From: Synechococcus sp. C9
Lineage (GTDB): Bacteria; Cyanobacteriota; Cyanobacteriia; Gloeomargaritales; Gloeomargaritaceae
Length of the DNA: 64,000 nucleotides
NCBI RefSeq assembly: GCF_022984075.1
Contig: NZ_JALAAD010000001.1
Location: 1,902,455 to 1,966,454 of the forward strand
Reading direction: 5' to 3'
Part shown: one piece after another, positions 44,455-53,111 of the stretch
Numbering within the stretch: the first letter of the stretch is position 1
Layout: each line of letters opens with the position of its first letter
The notes under the pieces: generated by a model
Told to the model about the DNA's origin: nothing
The model's database searches: none
The model's input: the letters and a program-made list of their open reading frames with translations, nothing else
Program-made: the position numbers and the translations under genes

Positions 44455-45939
44455 ATGAAAGCGGGCGACAAATTGGCGGGACGCTATTTGGTGGTCAAAA
44501 CCCTGGGAGCCGGTGGTTTTGGTACGACCTATTTGGCACAGGACACCCAACGACCCGGACAGCCCCTCTGTGTGGTGAAGCACCTGAAACCGGATAGCCA
44601 GGATGAATTTGTCCTCACCACCGCCCGTCGTCTGTTCACCAGTGAAGCAGAAATTTTAGAAAAACTGGGGAAACACGACCAGATTCCCGCTTTGCTGGCT
44701 TATTTTGAGGAAAATGGGCAGTTTTACCTCGCCCAGGAATTTATCGAAGGCCATCCCCTCAGCCAAGAAATCAAGCGGGGTGTCCCCTGGCCCCAGGACA
44801 AGGTGGTGCGGATGCTGGCGGATGTGCTGGGCACCTTGGATTTTGTCCACCAAAACGGCGTGATTCACCGGGATATTAAGCCAGATAATCTGATTCGGCG
44901 CAAAAGTGATGGCAAATTGGTCTTGATTGATTTCGGGGCGGTCAAAGAAATCCAAGACCCCAAGGCCGCCGCCCAGCAACGTACCGGGGCAACGGTAGCG
45001 ATTGGCACGGTGGGCTATGCCCCGGCGGAACAGGCGCAGGGAAAACCCCAGTTTGCCAGCGATATTTACAGCCTGGGAATTGTCGCCATTTGTGCCCTGA
45101 CGGGTAAAGAACCCGACCAACTGGAAAGCGACCCCCAAACCGGGGAACTGGTCTGGCGGCAGGGAATCACCGTCAGTCACGCCCTGGGCACCGTGTTAGA
45201 CCGGATGGTACGGTATCAGTACAGTCGCCGCTATGCCAATGCGGGGGAAGCCCTAGCCGCCCTGCGGAGTTTTAACTTAATTGGTACGACTGCGGTGGGC
45301 ACCCCGAGTACGACCTCCTCCAGCAAAGTGGCGGCAACCCCCAAAACCCAAATCCGCCGTGCCCCAACGACTACCCTGGTTTCCAGTAGCGGCGTGGATG
45401 GGGTGGTGTGGAAGTACGGCATTATCACCGTGATTGCCTTGGTCATCATGGGGATTTTATCCATTCCCCTGCAATCAATCCTGAATCAACGGGTGAGCCA
45501 AGTCCGATCGACACCCACAACATCGGCATCGGAGACGCAGCCGTCTGTCAAAGAATACGATGTGCCAGATGAACTGTTTACGGCAGGGTCTTGGCGTACG
45601 GAAAATATCATCCGAGGGGAACAACGGCACATCTACCGGATTTTAAGCAACATCACCGAGATTAAGCTCTCCTGGCGGGTGGAAACTCCCAATGTAGTTG
45701 CCGCATTATTCGACCCCTATGACAACCTACTCGAATCGGCGGCGCAACGGGGTTCTAAGACCCTGCGGCGGGAGGACACGCCCTATCTTTTGGTGATTGG
45801 TGGACAGCCGGGGCGGTATGGTTTGTCATTACGGGTCAGCCGGGTGGAACCCTCCCCTACTCCCACGCCAGAAAAAGAAGAAGAAGAACCTCTCCGTGTC
45901 CCTGACAATACGATTGAACCCCGGTTACCCGGACGTTGA
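44455..45939 (+). CDS. Membrane-anchored Ser/Thr protein kinase
   Basis: A 494-residue eukaryotic-like kinase. Gly loop GAGGFG (18-23 region), ATP-binding Lys42 in VVKHLKP, catalytic HRD (138-140) in VIHRDIKPDN, DFG (159-161), and the P+1 region GTVGYAPAEQAQGKPQFASDIYSLG are all present, so it should be active. After a Thr/Ser-rich linker (residues 280-315) there is one membrane helix (about 322-342) and a C-terminal extracytoplasmic domain of about 110 residues (VPDELFTAGSWRTENIIRGE...) ending in a Pro/Glu-rich tail. The external domain may sense a ligand. Divergent from aroE by 39 bp. Confidence 0.93.
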   Translation: MKAGDKLAGRYLVVKTLGAGGFGTTYLAQDTQRPGQPLCVVKHLKPDSQDEFVLTTARRLFTSEAEILEKLGKHDQIPALLAYFEENGQFYLAQEFIEGHPLSQEIKRGVPWPQDKVVRMLADVLGTLDFVHQNGVIHRDIKPDNLIRRKSDGKLVLIDFGAVKEIQDPKAAAQQRTGATVAIGTVGYAPAEQAQGKPQFASDIYSLGIVAICALTGKEPDQLESDPQTGELVWRQGITVSHALGTVLDRMVRYQYSRRYANAGEALAALRSFNLIGTTAVGTPSTTSSSKVAATPKTQIRRAPTTTLVSSSGVDGVVWKYGIITVIALVIMGILSIPLQSILNQRVSQVRSTPTTSASETQPSVKEYDVPDELFTAGSWRTENIIRGEQRHIYRILSNITEIKLSWRVETPNVVAALFDPYDNLLESAAQRGSKTLRREDTPYLLVIGGQPGRYGLSLRVSRVEPSPTPTPEKEEEEPLRVPDNTIEPRLPGR

Positions 45940-45988
45940 TTCGGTACCATTTCGTGTCAGGATCAAAACAGGAGTTATTGTATCCATC

Positions 45989-46231
45989 ATGAGTCAGGAA
46001 TCAACCTTTACCGTTGGGCAAAAAGTACGGGTAAAAACCAATGTTATCGTGTACCACCATCCCCAGCACAAGGGCAAACCCTACGACCTCACAGGTCATG
46101 TGGGCGAAGTGGTGGAAGTGATTGAGACTTGGCAGGGTCGCCCCCTGACGGCTAACCTACCTGTAGTGGTGAAATTTGACGCTAAATTTAAGGCGCATTT
46201 AGAAGCAGAGGAGTTAGAACCTGTAGATTAA
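45989..46231 (+). CDS. ftrV: Ferredoxin:thioredoxin reductase, variable subunit
   Basis: An 80-residue protein matching the FTR variable (alpha) chain, an SH3-like beta-barrel. Conserved stretches are VGQKVRVKTNVIVYHHP, LTGHVGEVVEVIETWQGRPL and NLPVVVKF. With the catalytic subunit FtrC (not in this window) it passes electrons from photosynthetic ferredoxin to thioredoxin. ATG 45989 begins MSQESTF; the longer frame upstream runs into the kinase gene. GGAG lies about 15 bp upstream. The stop overlaps the convergent CoBaHMA-like gene by four bases. Confidence 0.92.
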   Translation: MSQESTFTVGQKVRVKTNVIVYHHPQHKGKPYDLTGHVGEVVEVIETWQGRPLTANLPVVVKFDAKFKAHLEAEELEPVD

Positions 46232-47142
46232 CCGTTGGCGGGCGGTTCAGGTTTTTTGCGAGTGCGGGGTTTGCGGGGACTGGTACGGCGGGATGGTTTC
46301 GTTGGCGGTGGGGTATTTACCCGTTCTGGGGTGATTTCAGTAGTCGCTGTGGACGAAACTTCATCAGCAATTACTGCCGGTTCTGGGTCGGGGATCAGGG
46401 ATTCTGAGGTAATTTCAGTGGTTGATGTAGAAGAAATATCATTAGTAACTTCTGTTAATTTCGCATCGGTTAATTCCGTAGCAATTACTGCCGGTTCTGG
46501 GTCGGGGATCAGAGATTTTGAGTTAATTTCAGTGGTTGTTGTAGAGGAAATATCATTCGTTAATTCTGTTAATTTCGCATCGGTTAATTCCGTAGTAATT
46601 ACTGCTGGTTCTGGGTCAGGGATCAGAGATTGTGCAGTAAGTTCGGTGGTTGCTGTAGAAGAAACATCATTCGTTACTTCTGCTAATTTCGCATCGGTTG
46701 ATTCCGTAACAATTACTGCCGGTTCTGGGTCAGGGATCAGGGATTCCGGTTGGGTAATGGCTGGGTCGTCAGTCACTGGATTCGCCATTTCTGCAAGGGC
46801 AACCGTTCGTTCTTGATAGGTGCCATTTGTCTCAGAAACAGCCATTTCCTCTCGGTCTTGATGATTAACGTTAGGCGCAAAAAACTCCTGGGTAATTTGG
46901 GTAATCAGTTGATAAATTTGTGTCTGAGTCATCCCTTCTGCCTGGGGACGATAATTAATAATAATCGAATCGGTAGCATGACTGATACGCACGGTTTCCA
47001 CCGCCGGTGTCGCCTTCATCTGGGCTTCTAACGTGGCTTTCAAATCAGGACTGGTCTGCAAACTGGGTACTCGTACCCGCAAACGACCGGGGATACCATG
47101 AATAATCTTTGGCTGGAATAACGGACGAGCCATCAGGGACAT
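46228..47142 (-). CDS. CoBaHMA-like domain protein with 38-residue tandem repeats
   Basis: A 304-residue protein. Residues about 8-90 form an HMA-like ferredoxin fold without the metal-binding CxxC; the basic first strand in HGIPGRLRVRVPSLQ and the later ISHATDSIIINYRP resemble the cyanobacterial CoBaHMA family. Residues 134-247 are three units of 38 residues that each begin SLIPDPEPAVI, followed by a shortened fourth unit. The tail (about 275-304) is rich in Pro, Arg and Lys. No membrane span is visible. Function unknown; CoBaHMA domains occur in calcyanins and other proteins but the glycine zippers of calcyanin are missing. A second ATG lies at 47133. Confidence 0.72.
   Translation of the reverse strand: MSLMARPLFQPKIIHGIPGRLRVRVPSLQTSPDLKATLEAQMKATPAVETVRISHATDSIIINYRPQAEGMTQTQIYQLITQITQEFFAPNVNHQDREEMAVSETNGTYQERTVALAEMANPVTDDPAITQPESLIPDPEPAVIVTESTDAKLAEVTNDVSSTATTELTAQSLIPDPEPAVITTELTDAKLTELTNDISSTTTTEINSKSLIPDPEPAVIATELTDAKLTEVTNDISSTSTTEITSESLIPDPEPAVIADEVSSTATTEITPERVNTPPPTKPSRRTSPRKPRTRKKPEPPANG
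46340..46743 (-). repeat. 114-bp tandem repeat inside a coding region
   Basis: Three units of exactly 114 bp (46743-46630, 46629-46516, 46515-46402) and a fourth that is shortened by about 17 codons (from 46401). All keep the reading frame of the CoBaHMA-like protein. Confidence 0.9.
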
Positions 47143-47231
47143 GGAAATAAACCTATCTTAGAAGCGTAACAGAACCTGACCCCAAAGTACATTCTTGCTC
47201 TTTACTATAGCACTACATTTTGCGACATTTT

Positions 47232-48914
47232 CTACCACTGGGGCGGATGGGTAAGCAATGCTTCCGCTTCGGCAACATCCACCGGGGGCGAAAAAAGATA
47301 CCCTTGCCCGTAGGCACAACCCATTTCCCGCAATTGCGCCAGTTGGTCCTGGGTTTCAATACCCTCAACCACCACCGTTTTACCGAGGGAATGGGCAAGG
47401 GCAACGATCCCCCGCACAAAGGCAAGATTTTGATCATCCAACGATTGAATCAGGGATTTGTCCACCTTCAACACATCCGTAGGCAAGGTTCGCATCCGTG
47501 CCAAATTGGAATACCCCGTGCCAAAATCATCCATCAAAATCTGCACCCCCAGTTCCCGCAGTTGGGACAACATGGCAATCGCCGCCTCTTCACTTTCCAT
47601 CAATAAACTTTCGGTCAATTCCAATTTGAGATGATTCCCCGGCAAACCGGTCTTTTGTAAAACTTCGGTAATCTGTGCCACCAAATCCGTCTGGATAAAT
47701 TGCTTACTGGAAACATTGACACTCACGGTCAGGGGATGGGCATGGGGGAAGCGCATTTGCCATTGGCACAACTGTTGACAGGCAGTTCGCAGAACCCACA
47801 GACCGATGGGCATGATTAACCCAGTTTCCTCGGCAATGCTAATCAATTGGTCAGAGGGAATCCAACCCGTCTCCGGATGATGCCAACGCACCAGGGCTTC
47901 AAAGCCGACAATCTGACCACTAATCAAGGACACAATCGGCTGATACCGCAGGGACAATTCCCCTCGTTCGATGGCACGGCTCAGGTCGGTCTCCAGGCGT
48001 AACCGATTCCCCGAATCCTCCATCCCAGGTCGAAAAATTTCCAAACGCCCCCGTCCCAAGTGTTTCGCCCGATTGGTCGCCGCCCGGGCAAACCGCAACC
48101 AGTCCTCCGGCTGAGTCACGGGCACATGGCTAAATGCAACCCCCATACTGACGGTGATAAAGGCTTCCTTGTCCTCCAGGGTAAAAGCGGCGGCTAAATC
48201 CCGCTGGATGGCTTCCGCAAGGGCAAGGGCATCCTCCGTATTCGCCACACTTTCCAACAGCAGGGCAAATTCATCCCCCTCCAACCGCACCGCCGTATCC
48301 CCTGGTGCCAACCGCTGGCGCAACCGCCGGGCAATGGCGGCTAACAGTTTATCCCCCACCCGGTAGCCCAAACTGTCATTCACCTGTTGCAGGCGGTCAA
48401 TATCCAAATGCACCACCGCAAACAGTAAACTGGTTTCCACCGTCAACCGCTCCCACAGGGTTTGCAGGAGGGACATGAACATATTCCGGTTGGGCAGACC
48501 GGTGAGCGAGTCATGGTACACCCCCGGCAAAACCGCTGTACTATCGGCGGGTAAACGCATGGACGGGGAGGGGGGGAGGGTGCCTATCGTACTGAGGGCG
48601 ATTTTGTAGGGTCCAATTTGGAAGCGGTCCCCATCCTGAATCTGGCGGTTGGTGCCCAGAAAGTGTTGCCCATTCAAAAACGTGCCGTTGGTACTCTTAT
48701 CCACCAATTCCAGTTCGCCCTCTTTGCCCACAATCAGGGCATGACACCGGGAAACCTGCTTATGGGGCAAAACCACCAGGGTGCCCTCGCTGTCATTAAT
48801 CGCTGTCCGCATGGCTTGTTCATCCCGCCCAAATGCTACCGGTACCGTGACCAGCCGTTGTTCCACAGTGCTTGTGGCTGGGTCTTCCCAACTCAATTGC
48901 AGTTCCACTGCCAT
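47232..48914 (-). CDS. FHA-GGDEF-EAL protein, degenerate cyclase site
   Basis: A 560-residue cytoplasmic protein: FHA domain (about 20-108, with SRCHA and STNGTFLNG for phosphothreonine binding), GGDEF domain (about 130-295) and EAL domain (about 302-555). The cyclase signature reads EGDEF at 212-216, so the first Gly is replaced by Glu and cyclase activity is doubtful. The phosphodiesterase keeps EAL (339-341) and MDDFGTGYSNL. I infer a c-di-GMP phosphodiesterase controlled by binding phosphorylated partners, possibly a target of the Ser/Thr kinase encoded 1.3 kb away. Single gene. Confidence 0.92.
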   Translation of the reverse strand: MAVELQLSWEDPATSTVEQRLVTVPVAFGRDEQAMRTAINDSEGTLVVLPHKQVSRCHALIVGKEGELELVDKSTNGTFLNGQHFLGTNRQIQDGDRFQIGPYKIALSTIGTLPPSPSMRLPADSTAVLPGVYHDSLTGLPNRNMFMSLLQTLWERLTVETSLLFAVVHLDIDRLQQVNDSLGYRVGDKLLAAIARRLRQRLAPGDTAVRLEGDEFALLLESVANTEDALALAEAIQRDLAAAFTLEDKEAFITVSMGVAFSHVPVTQPEDWLRFARAATNRAKHLGRGRLEIFRPGMEDSGNRLRLETDLSRAIERGELSLRYQPIVSLISGQIVGFEALVRWHHPETGWIPSDQLISIAEETGLIMPIGLWVLRTACQQLCQWQMRFPHAHPLTVSVNVSSKQFIQTDLVAQITEVLQKTGLPGNHLKLELTESLLMESEEAAIAMLSQLRELGVQILMDDFGTGYSNLARMRTLPTDVLKVDKSLIQSLDDQNLAFVRGIVALAHSLGKTVVVEGIETQDQLAQLREMGCAYGQGYLFSPPVDVAEAEALLTHPPQW

Positions 48915-49063
48915 GTTTGCCTGGGTGATTTGTCCATACTAATAGATAGTAGTCTAACGGGGGAGACCGCCTTACGGAAATCTAACCTTATACTAGAGCC
49001 AGAGTCCCGTGCCAATTCAGGTGTGGGCTTGTTTATCCGTGTCATCTTTGGGGATGAGGAGTT

Positions 49064-49372
49064 ATGACCAATTGTCCTGTTGCCATGTCCACGCAAGTGC
49101 TCCCGGAGAAAGGGAGTCAAATCGTTCGCCAACACTACCCGAACTACAAGGTGATTGTTTTGAACGATGATGTCAACACCTTTGAACACGTCGCCCGTTG
49201 CCTGGTGCAATACATTCCCTGCATGACCCCCGACCGCGCCTGGGAATTGACCAATCAGGTGCATTACGAGGGGCAGGCGGTGGTGTGGGTGGGTCCCCAG
49301 GAACCGGCGGAACTCTACCACGAACAACTCAAACGGGCAGGGTTAACGATGGCTCCCCTGGAAGCGGCATGA
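49064..49372 (+). CDS. clpS: ATP-dependent Clp protease adaptor ClpS
   Basis: A 102-residue adaptor that delivers N-degron substrates to ClpC/ClpAP. Conserved features are [20 protein letters not shown], the helix M-x-P-D-R-A-W-E-L and [12 protein letters not shown]. The N-terminal 25 residues are variable. ATG 49064 is two bases after AGGAG; ATG 49085 is an alternative. A TATACT box lies at 48989-48994. Its stop overlaps the uvrB start (ATGA), so the two are translationally coupled. Confidence 0.93.
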   Translation: MTNCPVAMSTQVLPEKGSQIVRQHYPNYKVIVLNDDVNTFEHVARCLVQYIPCMTPDRAWELTNQVHYEGQAVVWVGPQEPAELYHEQLKRAGLTMAPLEAA

Positions 49373-51363
49373 ACTTTCGGGTACAGGCTCCCTTTGTCCC
49401 CACCGGCGACCAACCCCGAGCCATTCACCAGATGGTGCGGGGACTCCAGGCGGGGCATACCTACCAAACCCTCCTGGGGGCAACGGGGACGGGGAAAACC
49501 TTTGTCATGGCGAAAGTCATCGAGCAGGTGGGGCGACCCACCTTAGTTTTGGCGCACAATAAAACCCTCGCCGCCCAACTTTGTAATGAATTGCGGGAGT
49601 TTTTCCCCGATAATGCAGTGGAATATTTTATTAGCTATTACGATTACTACCAACCCGAAGCCTATATTCCCGTCACCGATACTTATATTGCCAAAAGTGC
49701 TTCGATCAATGATGAAATTGATATGTTGCGCCATTCCGCCACCCGGTCTTTATTTGAACGGCGGGATGTGATTGTGGTGGCTTCCATTAGTTGCATTTAT
49801 GGGTTGGGGATTCCCAGCGAATATCTAAATGCTGCCATCCGTTTGCAGGTGGGTTTGATGGTGGATTCATCCCAAGTCTTGCGGGCATTGGTGAGCATTC
49901 AATACGAGCGGAATGATGTGGAATTGGGGCGGGGTAAATTCCGGGTGCGGGGGGATATTTTAGAAATTGGTCCCGCCTACGAAGACCGGGTGATCCGGGT
50001 GGAATTTTGGGGGGATGAAATTGAAAGTATCCAATTACTAGACCCAGTGACCGGAGCCATTTTAGAACGGGTTGAGCAAATTAATATCTATCCTGCCCGT
50101 CACTTTGTTACCCCCCAGGAACAGTTAGAGCAAGCCTGCATCAATATTGAACAAGAATTAGAAGCCCAGTTAGCTTATTTAGAATCCCAAAATAAACTCC
50201 TAGAAGCCCAACGGCTTAAGCAACGTACCCGCTATGATTTGGAACTTTTGCGTACTGTGGGTTACTGTAATGGGGTGGAGAATTATTCCCGCCATCTGAC
50301 CGGTCGTCCCCCCGGCTCCCCCCCGGAATGTTTGGTGGATTATTTCCCGGAAGACTGGTTATTAATTGTGGATGAATCCCATGTGACCGTGCCCCAATTG
50401 CGGGGGATGTATGAAGGGGATCAATCTCGCAAACGGGTGTTGATTGAACATGGGTTTCGCTTGCCCAGTGCCGCCGATAATCGTCCCCTGAAAGCCGATG
50501 AATTTTGGCAAAAGGTGAAACAGTGTATTTTTGTGTCGGCAACCCCGGGGGATTGGGAGCTAGAAATTTCCCAACAGGTAGTGGAATTAATCATCCGTCC
50601 GACGGGGGTATTAGACCCAGAAATTGATGTGCGACCTACTACGAACCAAGTGGAAGATTTGACTGGGGAAATTCACCAGCGGGTACAGCGAGGCGAGAAG
50701 GTTTTGGTCACCACGTTAACCAAACGTATGGCGGAGGATTTGACCAGTTATTTCCAGGAACATCACCTGCGGGTCAATTACCTCCATTCGGAAATTGATG
50801 CCATTGGGCGGATTGAAATTTTACAAGGACTGCGGGCGGATGAATGTGATGTGATTGTGGGGGTGAATTTACTGCGGGAAGGACTAGATTTACCAGAGGT
50901 TTCTTTGGTAGCAATTTTAGATGCGGATAAGGAGGGATTTCTACGTTCAGAACGCTCTTTAATTCAAACCATTGGTCGGGCGGCTCGGCATGTCAACGGG
51001 CAGGCGATTTTGTATGCGGATGTGATTACCGAAAGTATGGAACGAGCCATCCAGGAAACCCAACGCCGTCGCCAAAAACAAATCGCTTACAACCAAGAAC
51101 ATGGCATTACCCCCCAACCCATTCGCCGCCAAGCCACCAATCGCATTTTGCAAACCTTGGAATTTTCCCGGCGGGTACAGGCGAAAGAATCTCCAGGCAG
51201 TTATGAAACCGCCCCGATTCCTAGGAGTGAACTGCCGGGTTTAATTCAGGAATTAGAAGCACAGATGCAAACGGCGGCGCAAAATTTAGAATTTGAACAG
51301 GCGGCTCGTTACCGGGATCAAATCCAGAAATTGAAGCAACAACTCGCTTCCCCAGAACGATGA
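49369..51363 (+). CDS. uvrB: Excinuclease ABC subunit B
   Basis: A 664-residue DNA repair helicase-like protein that verifies damage in nucleotide excision repair. Seen are Walker [13 protein letters not shown], the beta-hairpin region [12 protein letters not shown], the DESH box, SATPGDWE and motif [14 protein letters not shown], and a C-terminal UVR domain (about 625-660, [20 protein letters not shown]) for UvrC binding. ATG 49369 is coupled to clpS; the longer open frame upstream is inside clpS. The stop overlaps the Anbu gene as ATGA. Confidence 0.97.
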   Translation: MNFRVQAPFVPTGDQPRAIHQMVRGLQAGHTYQTLLGATGTGKTFVMAKVIEQVGRPTLVLAHNKTLAAQLCNELREFFPDNAVEYFISYYDYYQPEAYIPVTDTYIAKSASINDEIDMLRHSATRSLFERRDVIVVASISCIYGLGIPSEYLNAAIRLQVGLMVDSSQVLRALVSIQYERNDVELGRGKFRVRGDILEIGPAYEDRVIRVEFWGDEIESIQLLDPVTGAILERVEQINIYPARHFVTPQEQLEQACINIEQELEAQLAYLESQNKLLEAQRLKQRTRYDLELLRTVGYCNGVENYSRHLTGRPPGSPPECLVDYFPEDWLLIVDESHVTVPQLRGMYEGDQSRKRVLIEHGFRLPSAADNRPLKADEFWQKVKQCIFVSATPGDWELEISQQVVELIIRPTGVLDPEIDVRPTTNQVEDLTGEIHQRVQRGEKVLVTTLTKRMAEDLTSYFQEHHLRVNYLHSEIDAIGRIEILQGLRADECDVIVGVNLLREGLDLPEVSLVAILDADKEGFLRSERSLIQTIGRAARHVNGQAILYADVITESMERAIQETQRRRQKQIAYNQEHGITPQPIRRQATNRILQTLEFSRRVQAKESPGSYETAPIPRSELPGLIQELEAQMQTAAQNLEFEQAARYRDQIQKLKQQLASPER

Positions 51364-52127
51364 CCTACTGCCTGGGAATTTTAACGAAATCAGGTTTGGT
51401 GATGGCGGCTGATTCCCGTACCAATGCGGGGGTTGATTACATTTCCACCTATCGGAAATTATTTGACTTTTCCGTACCCGGAGAACGGATTGTGTTGATC
51501 TGTACCTCTGGGAATTTAGCCATGACCCAGGCGGTGATCACCCAATTGCGCCAGGACATTCATCACCAACACCCGGAGAATTTGCATACCCTCGGTTCGC
51601 TCTATGACATTACCAATTATATTGGCAAAAAAATTCGCAAACTTCAGGAGGAAAATCGCCCTTGGCTGGAGCGGGATCACATTGATTTTCAGTGTAATTT
51701 ATTACTAGGGGGACAAATTCCCGGAGACGAACCAGAATTGTTCCTCATTTATCCCCAGGGAAACTGCATTCACGCCACCCCGGAAACCCCTTTTTTACAA
51801 ATCGGTGAAACCAAGTATGGGAAACCAATTTTAGACCGAACCTTAACCTATCATACGTCCCTGGAAGCGGCGGCTAAATGTGCTTTATTGTCCATTGATT
51901 CCACCATGAAATCGAATATTTCCGTAGGACCGCCCATTCATTTAGTTCGATATGAGCGGGATAGTTTTCGGCTTAACCATTGGCTGGAATTACGTTTGGG
52001 TGACCCGTATTTACTGCAAATGCGCCGCTCCTGGGAGCAGTCTTTGAAACAGGCGTTTGCTCAGATGCCTGACCCCCAGTGGCAGGGGAGTTCCCAGGAG
52101 GTTTCGGGCTGGGACTATCCTGGTTAA
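51360..52127 (+). CDS. Anbu proteasome-like peptidase
   Basis: A 255-residue Ntn-hydrolase of the Anbu class (ancestral beta subunit), related to HslV and 20S beta subunits. After removal of Met1, Thr2 would be the nucleophile ([20 protein letters not shown]). The stretch [19 protein letters not shown] and [12 protein letters not shown] are strongly Anbu-like. Anbu assembles into open helical rings; its substrates are unknown. It is usually found with an ATP-grasp, alpha-E and transglutaminase operon, but here it follows uvrB with a four-base overlap. Confidence 0.9.
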   Translation: MTYCLGILTKSGLVMAADSRTNAGVDYISTYRKLFDFSVPGERIVLICTSGNLAMTQAVITQLRQDIHHQHPENLHTLGSLYDITNYIGKKIRKLQEENRPWLERDHIDFQCNLLLGGQIPGDEPELFLIYPQGNCIHATPETPFLQIGETKYGKPILDRTLTYHTSLEAAAKCALLSIDSTMKSNISVGPPIHLVRYERDSFRLNHWLELRLGDPYLLQMRRSWEQSLKQAFAQMPDPQWQGSSQEVSGWDYPG

Positions 52128-52136
52128 AAGCTCGGA

Positions 52137-53111
52137 ATGACAACGGATGGGACTACAGCGATCCTGATCCTCGGAGCCGCCATTTTAGATTACCTGGTGG
52201 GTGACCCGCCCCAATGGCTCCATCCCGTGCAGGTCATGGGTTGGATCATTAATCATTATTGCCGGTTAATTTGGGCAAGCAATTTGGGAAAAGCCGGGGA
52301 AAAAATCGCCGGTATTGTATTAGTTATTGTGCTGATTGGCAGTACCATTGCTAGTGTGATAATTTTAATTATCTTTACGCAAATACGGCATAGAAATTTA
52401 GCCCTAATTTTACAAATGATTCTGTTAGCGAGTTGCTTCGCAGGACGCAGTTTACACCGGGCGGCGATGGAGGTATTAGCCCCATTAAATTCGGGTGATT
52501 TACCCCAAGCTCGCCAAATTCTCAGTCAATATGTGGGGCGGGATACGGCACATTTGGATAGGGCAGAAATCCTGCGGGCGGTGCTGGAAACCGTGAGTGA
52601 AAATGCCACCGATGGGGTGATGGCTCCCCTATTTTATGCACTTTTGGGGGGATTCCTGGGGCAATCTCCGGCGGTGTGGGCTTTGGGCTACAAGGCTGTA
52701 AGTACATTGGACTCAATGGTGGGCTATCGTACCCCCCCCTACACCCACCTGGGTTGGGCAAGTGCCCGTCTGGATGATGTATTAACATGGCTTCCCTGTC
52801 GTTTGGTGGTCATGACGATTGGGTTCCTATCAGGAAAACCTCGGTATGTGTGGCGCATTTGTAGTCGCGATGCCCCCTTTGATCCCAGTCCCAATTCCGG
52901 TTGGAGTGAATGTTGTTATGCGGCGGCGTTGGGGGTGCAATTGGGCGGGGTGAATACCTACCGGGGGGTGGTGAAAATCAAGCCTAAATTGGGGGAATCG
53001 CACCGAGAAATTACCCCAACAGTGATCAAACAGGCATTGCACCTAACTCGATGGTGTTTTTTGATTTGGTTGGGGCTGGGACTGTTGCTCCTGGGGATAT
53101 TGCCAGGTTAA
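52137..53111 (+). CDS. cbiB: Adenosylcobinamide-phosphate synthase CbiB/CobD
   Basis: A 324-residue membrane enzyme that attaches the aminopropanol-phosphate arm to adenosylcobyric acid late in B12 synthesis. Features: LDYLVGDPPQWLHPVQVMGW at the N-terminus, YVGRDTAHLDRAEI, VSENATDGVMAPLFYALLGG and the MVGYRTPPYTHLGWASARLDD segment. About five membrane spans. It lies nine bases after the Anbu gene on the same strand. Together with the B12 riboswitch and cbiMNQO it supports a corrinoid-producing organism. The 3' end overlaps the convergent rqcH gene by 69 bp. Confidence 0.95.
   Translation: MTTDGTTAILILGAAILDYLVGDPPQWLHPVQVMGWIINHYCRLIWASNLGKAGEKIAGIVLVIVLIGSTIASVIILIIFTQIRHRNLALILQMILLASCFAGRSLHRAAMEVLAPLNSGDLPQARQILSQYVGRDTAHLDRAEILRAVLETVSENATDGVMAPLFYALLGGFLGQSPAVWALGYKAVSTLDSMVGYRTPPYTHLGWASARLDDVLTWLPCRLVVMTIGFLSGKPRYVWRICSRDAPFDPSPNSGWSECCYAAALGVQLGGVNTYRGVVKIKPKLGESHREITPTVIKQALHLTRWCFLIWLGLGLLLLGILPG

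Noticed and set aside
46340-46743. CRISPR-like array
   Set aside because: The 114-bp units are coding, adjacent without spacers and keep one reading frame.
46228-47142. Calcyanin (ccyA)
   Set aside because: The N-terminal domain is CoBaHMA-like, but the C-terminal glycine-zipper repeats that define calcyanin are missing; the repeats here are acidic/Thr-rich.
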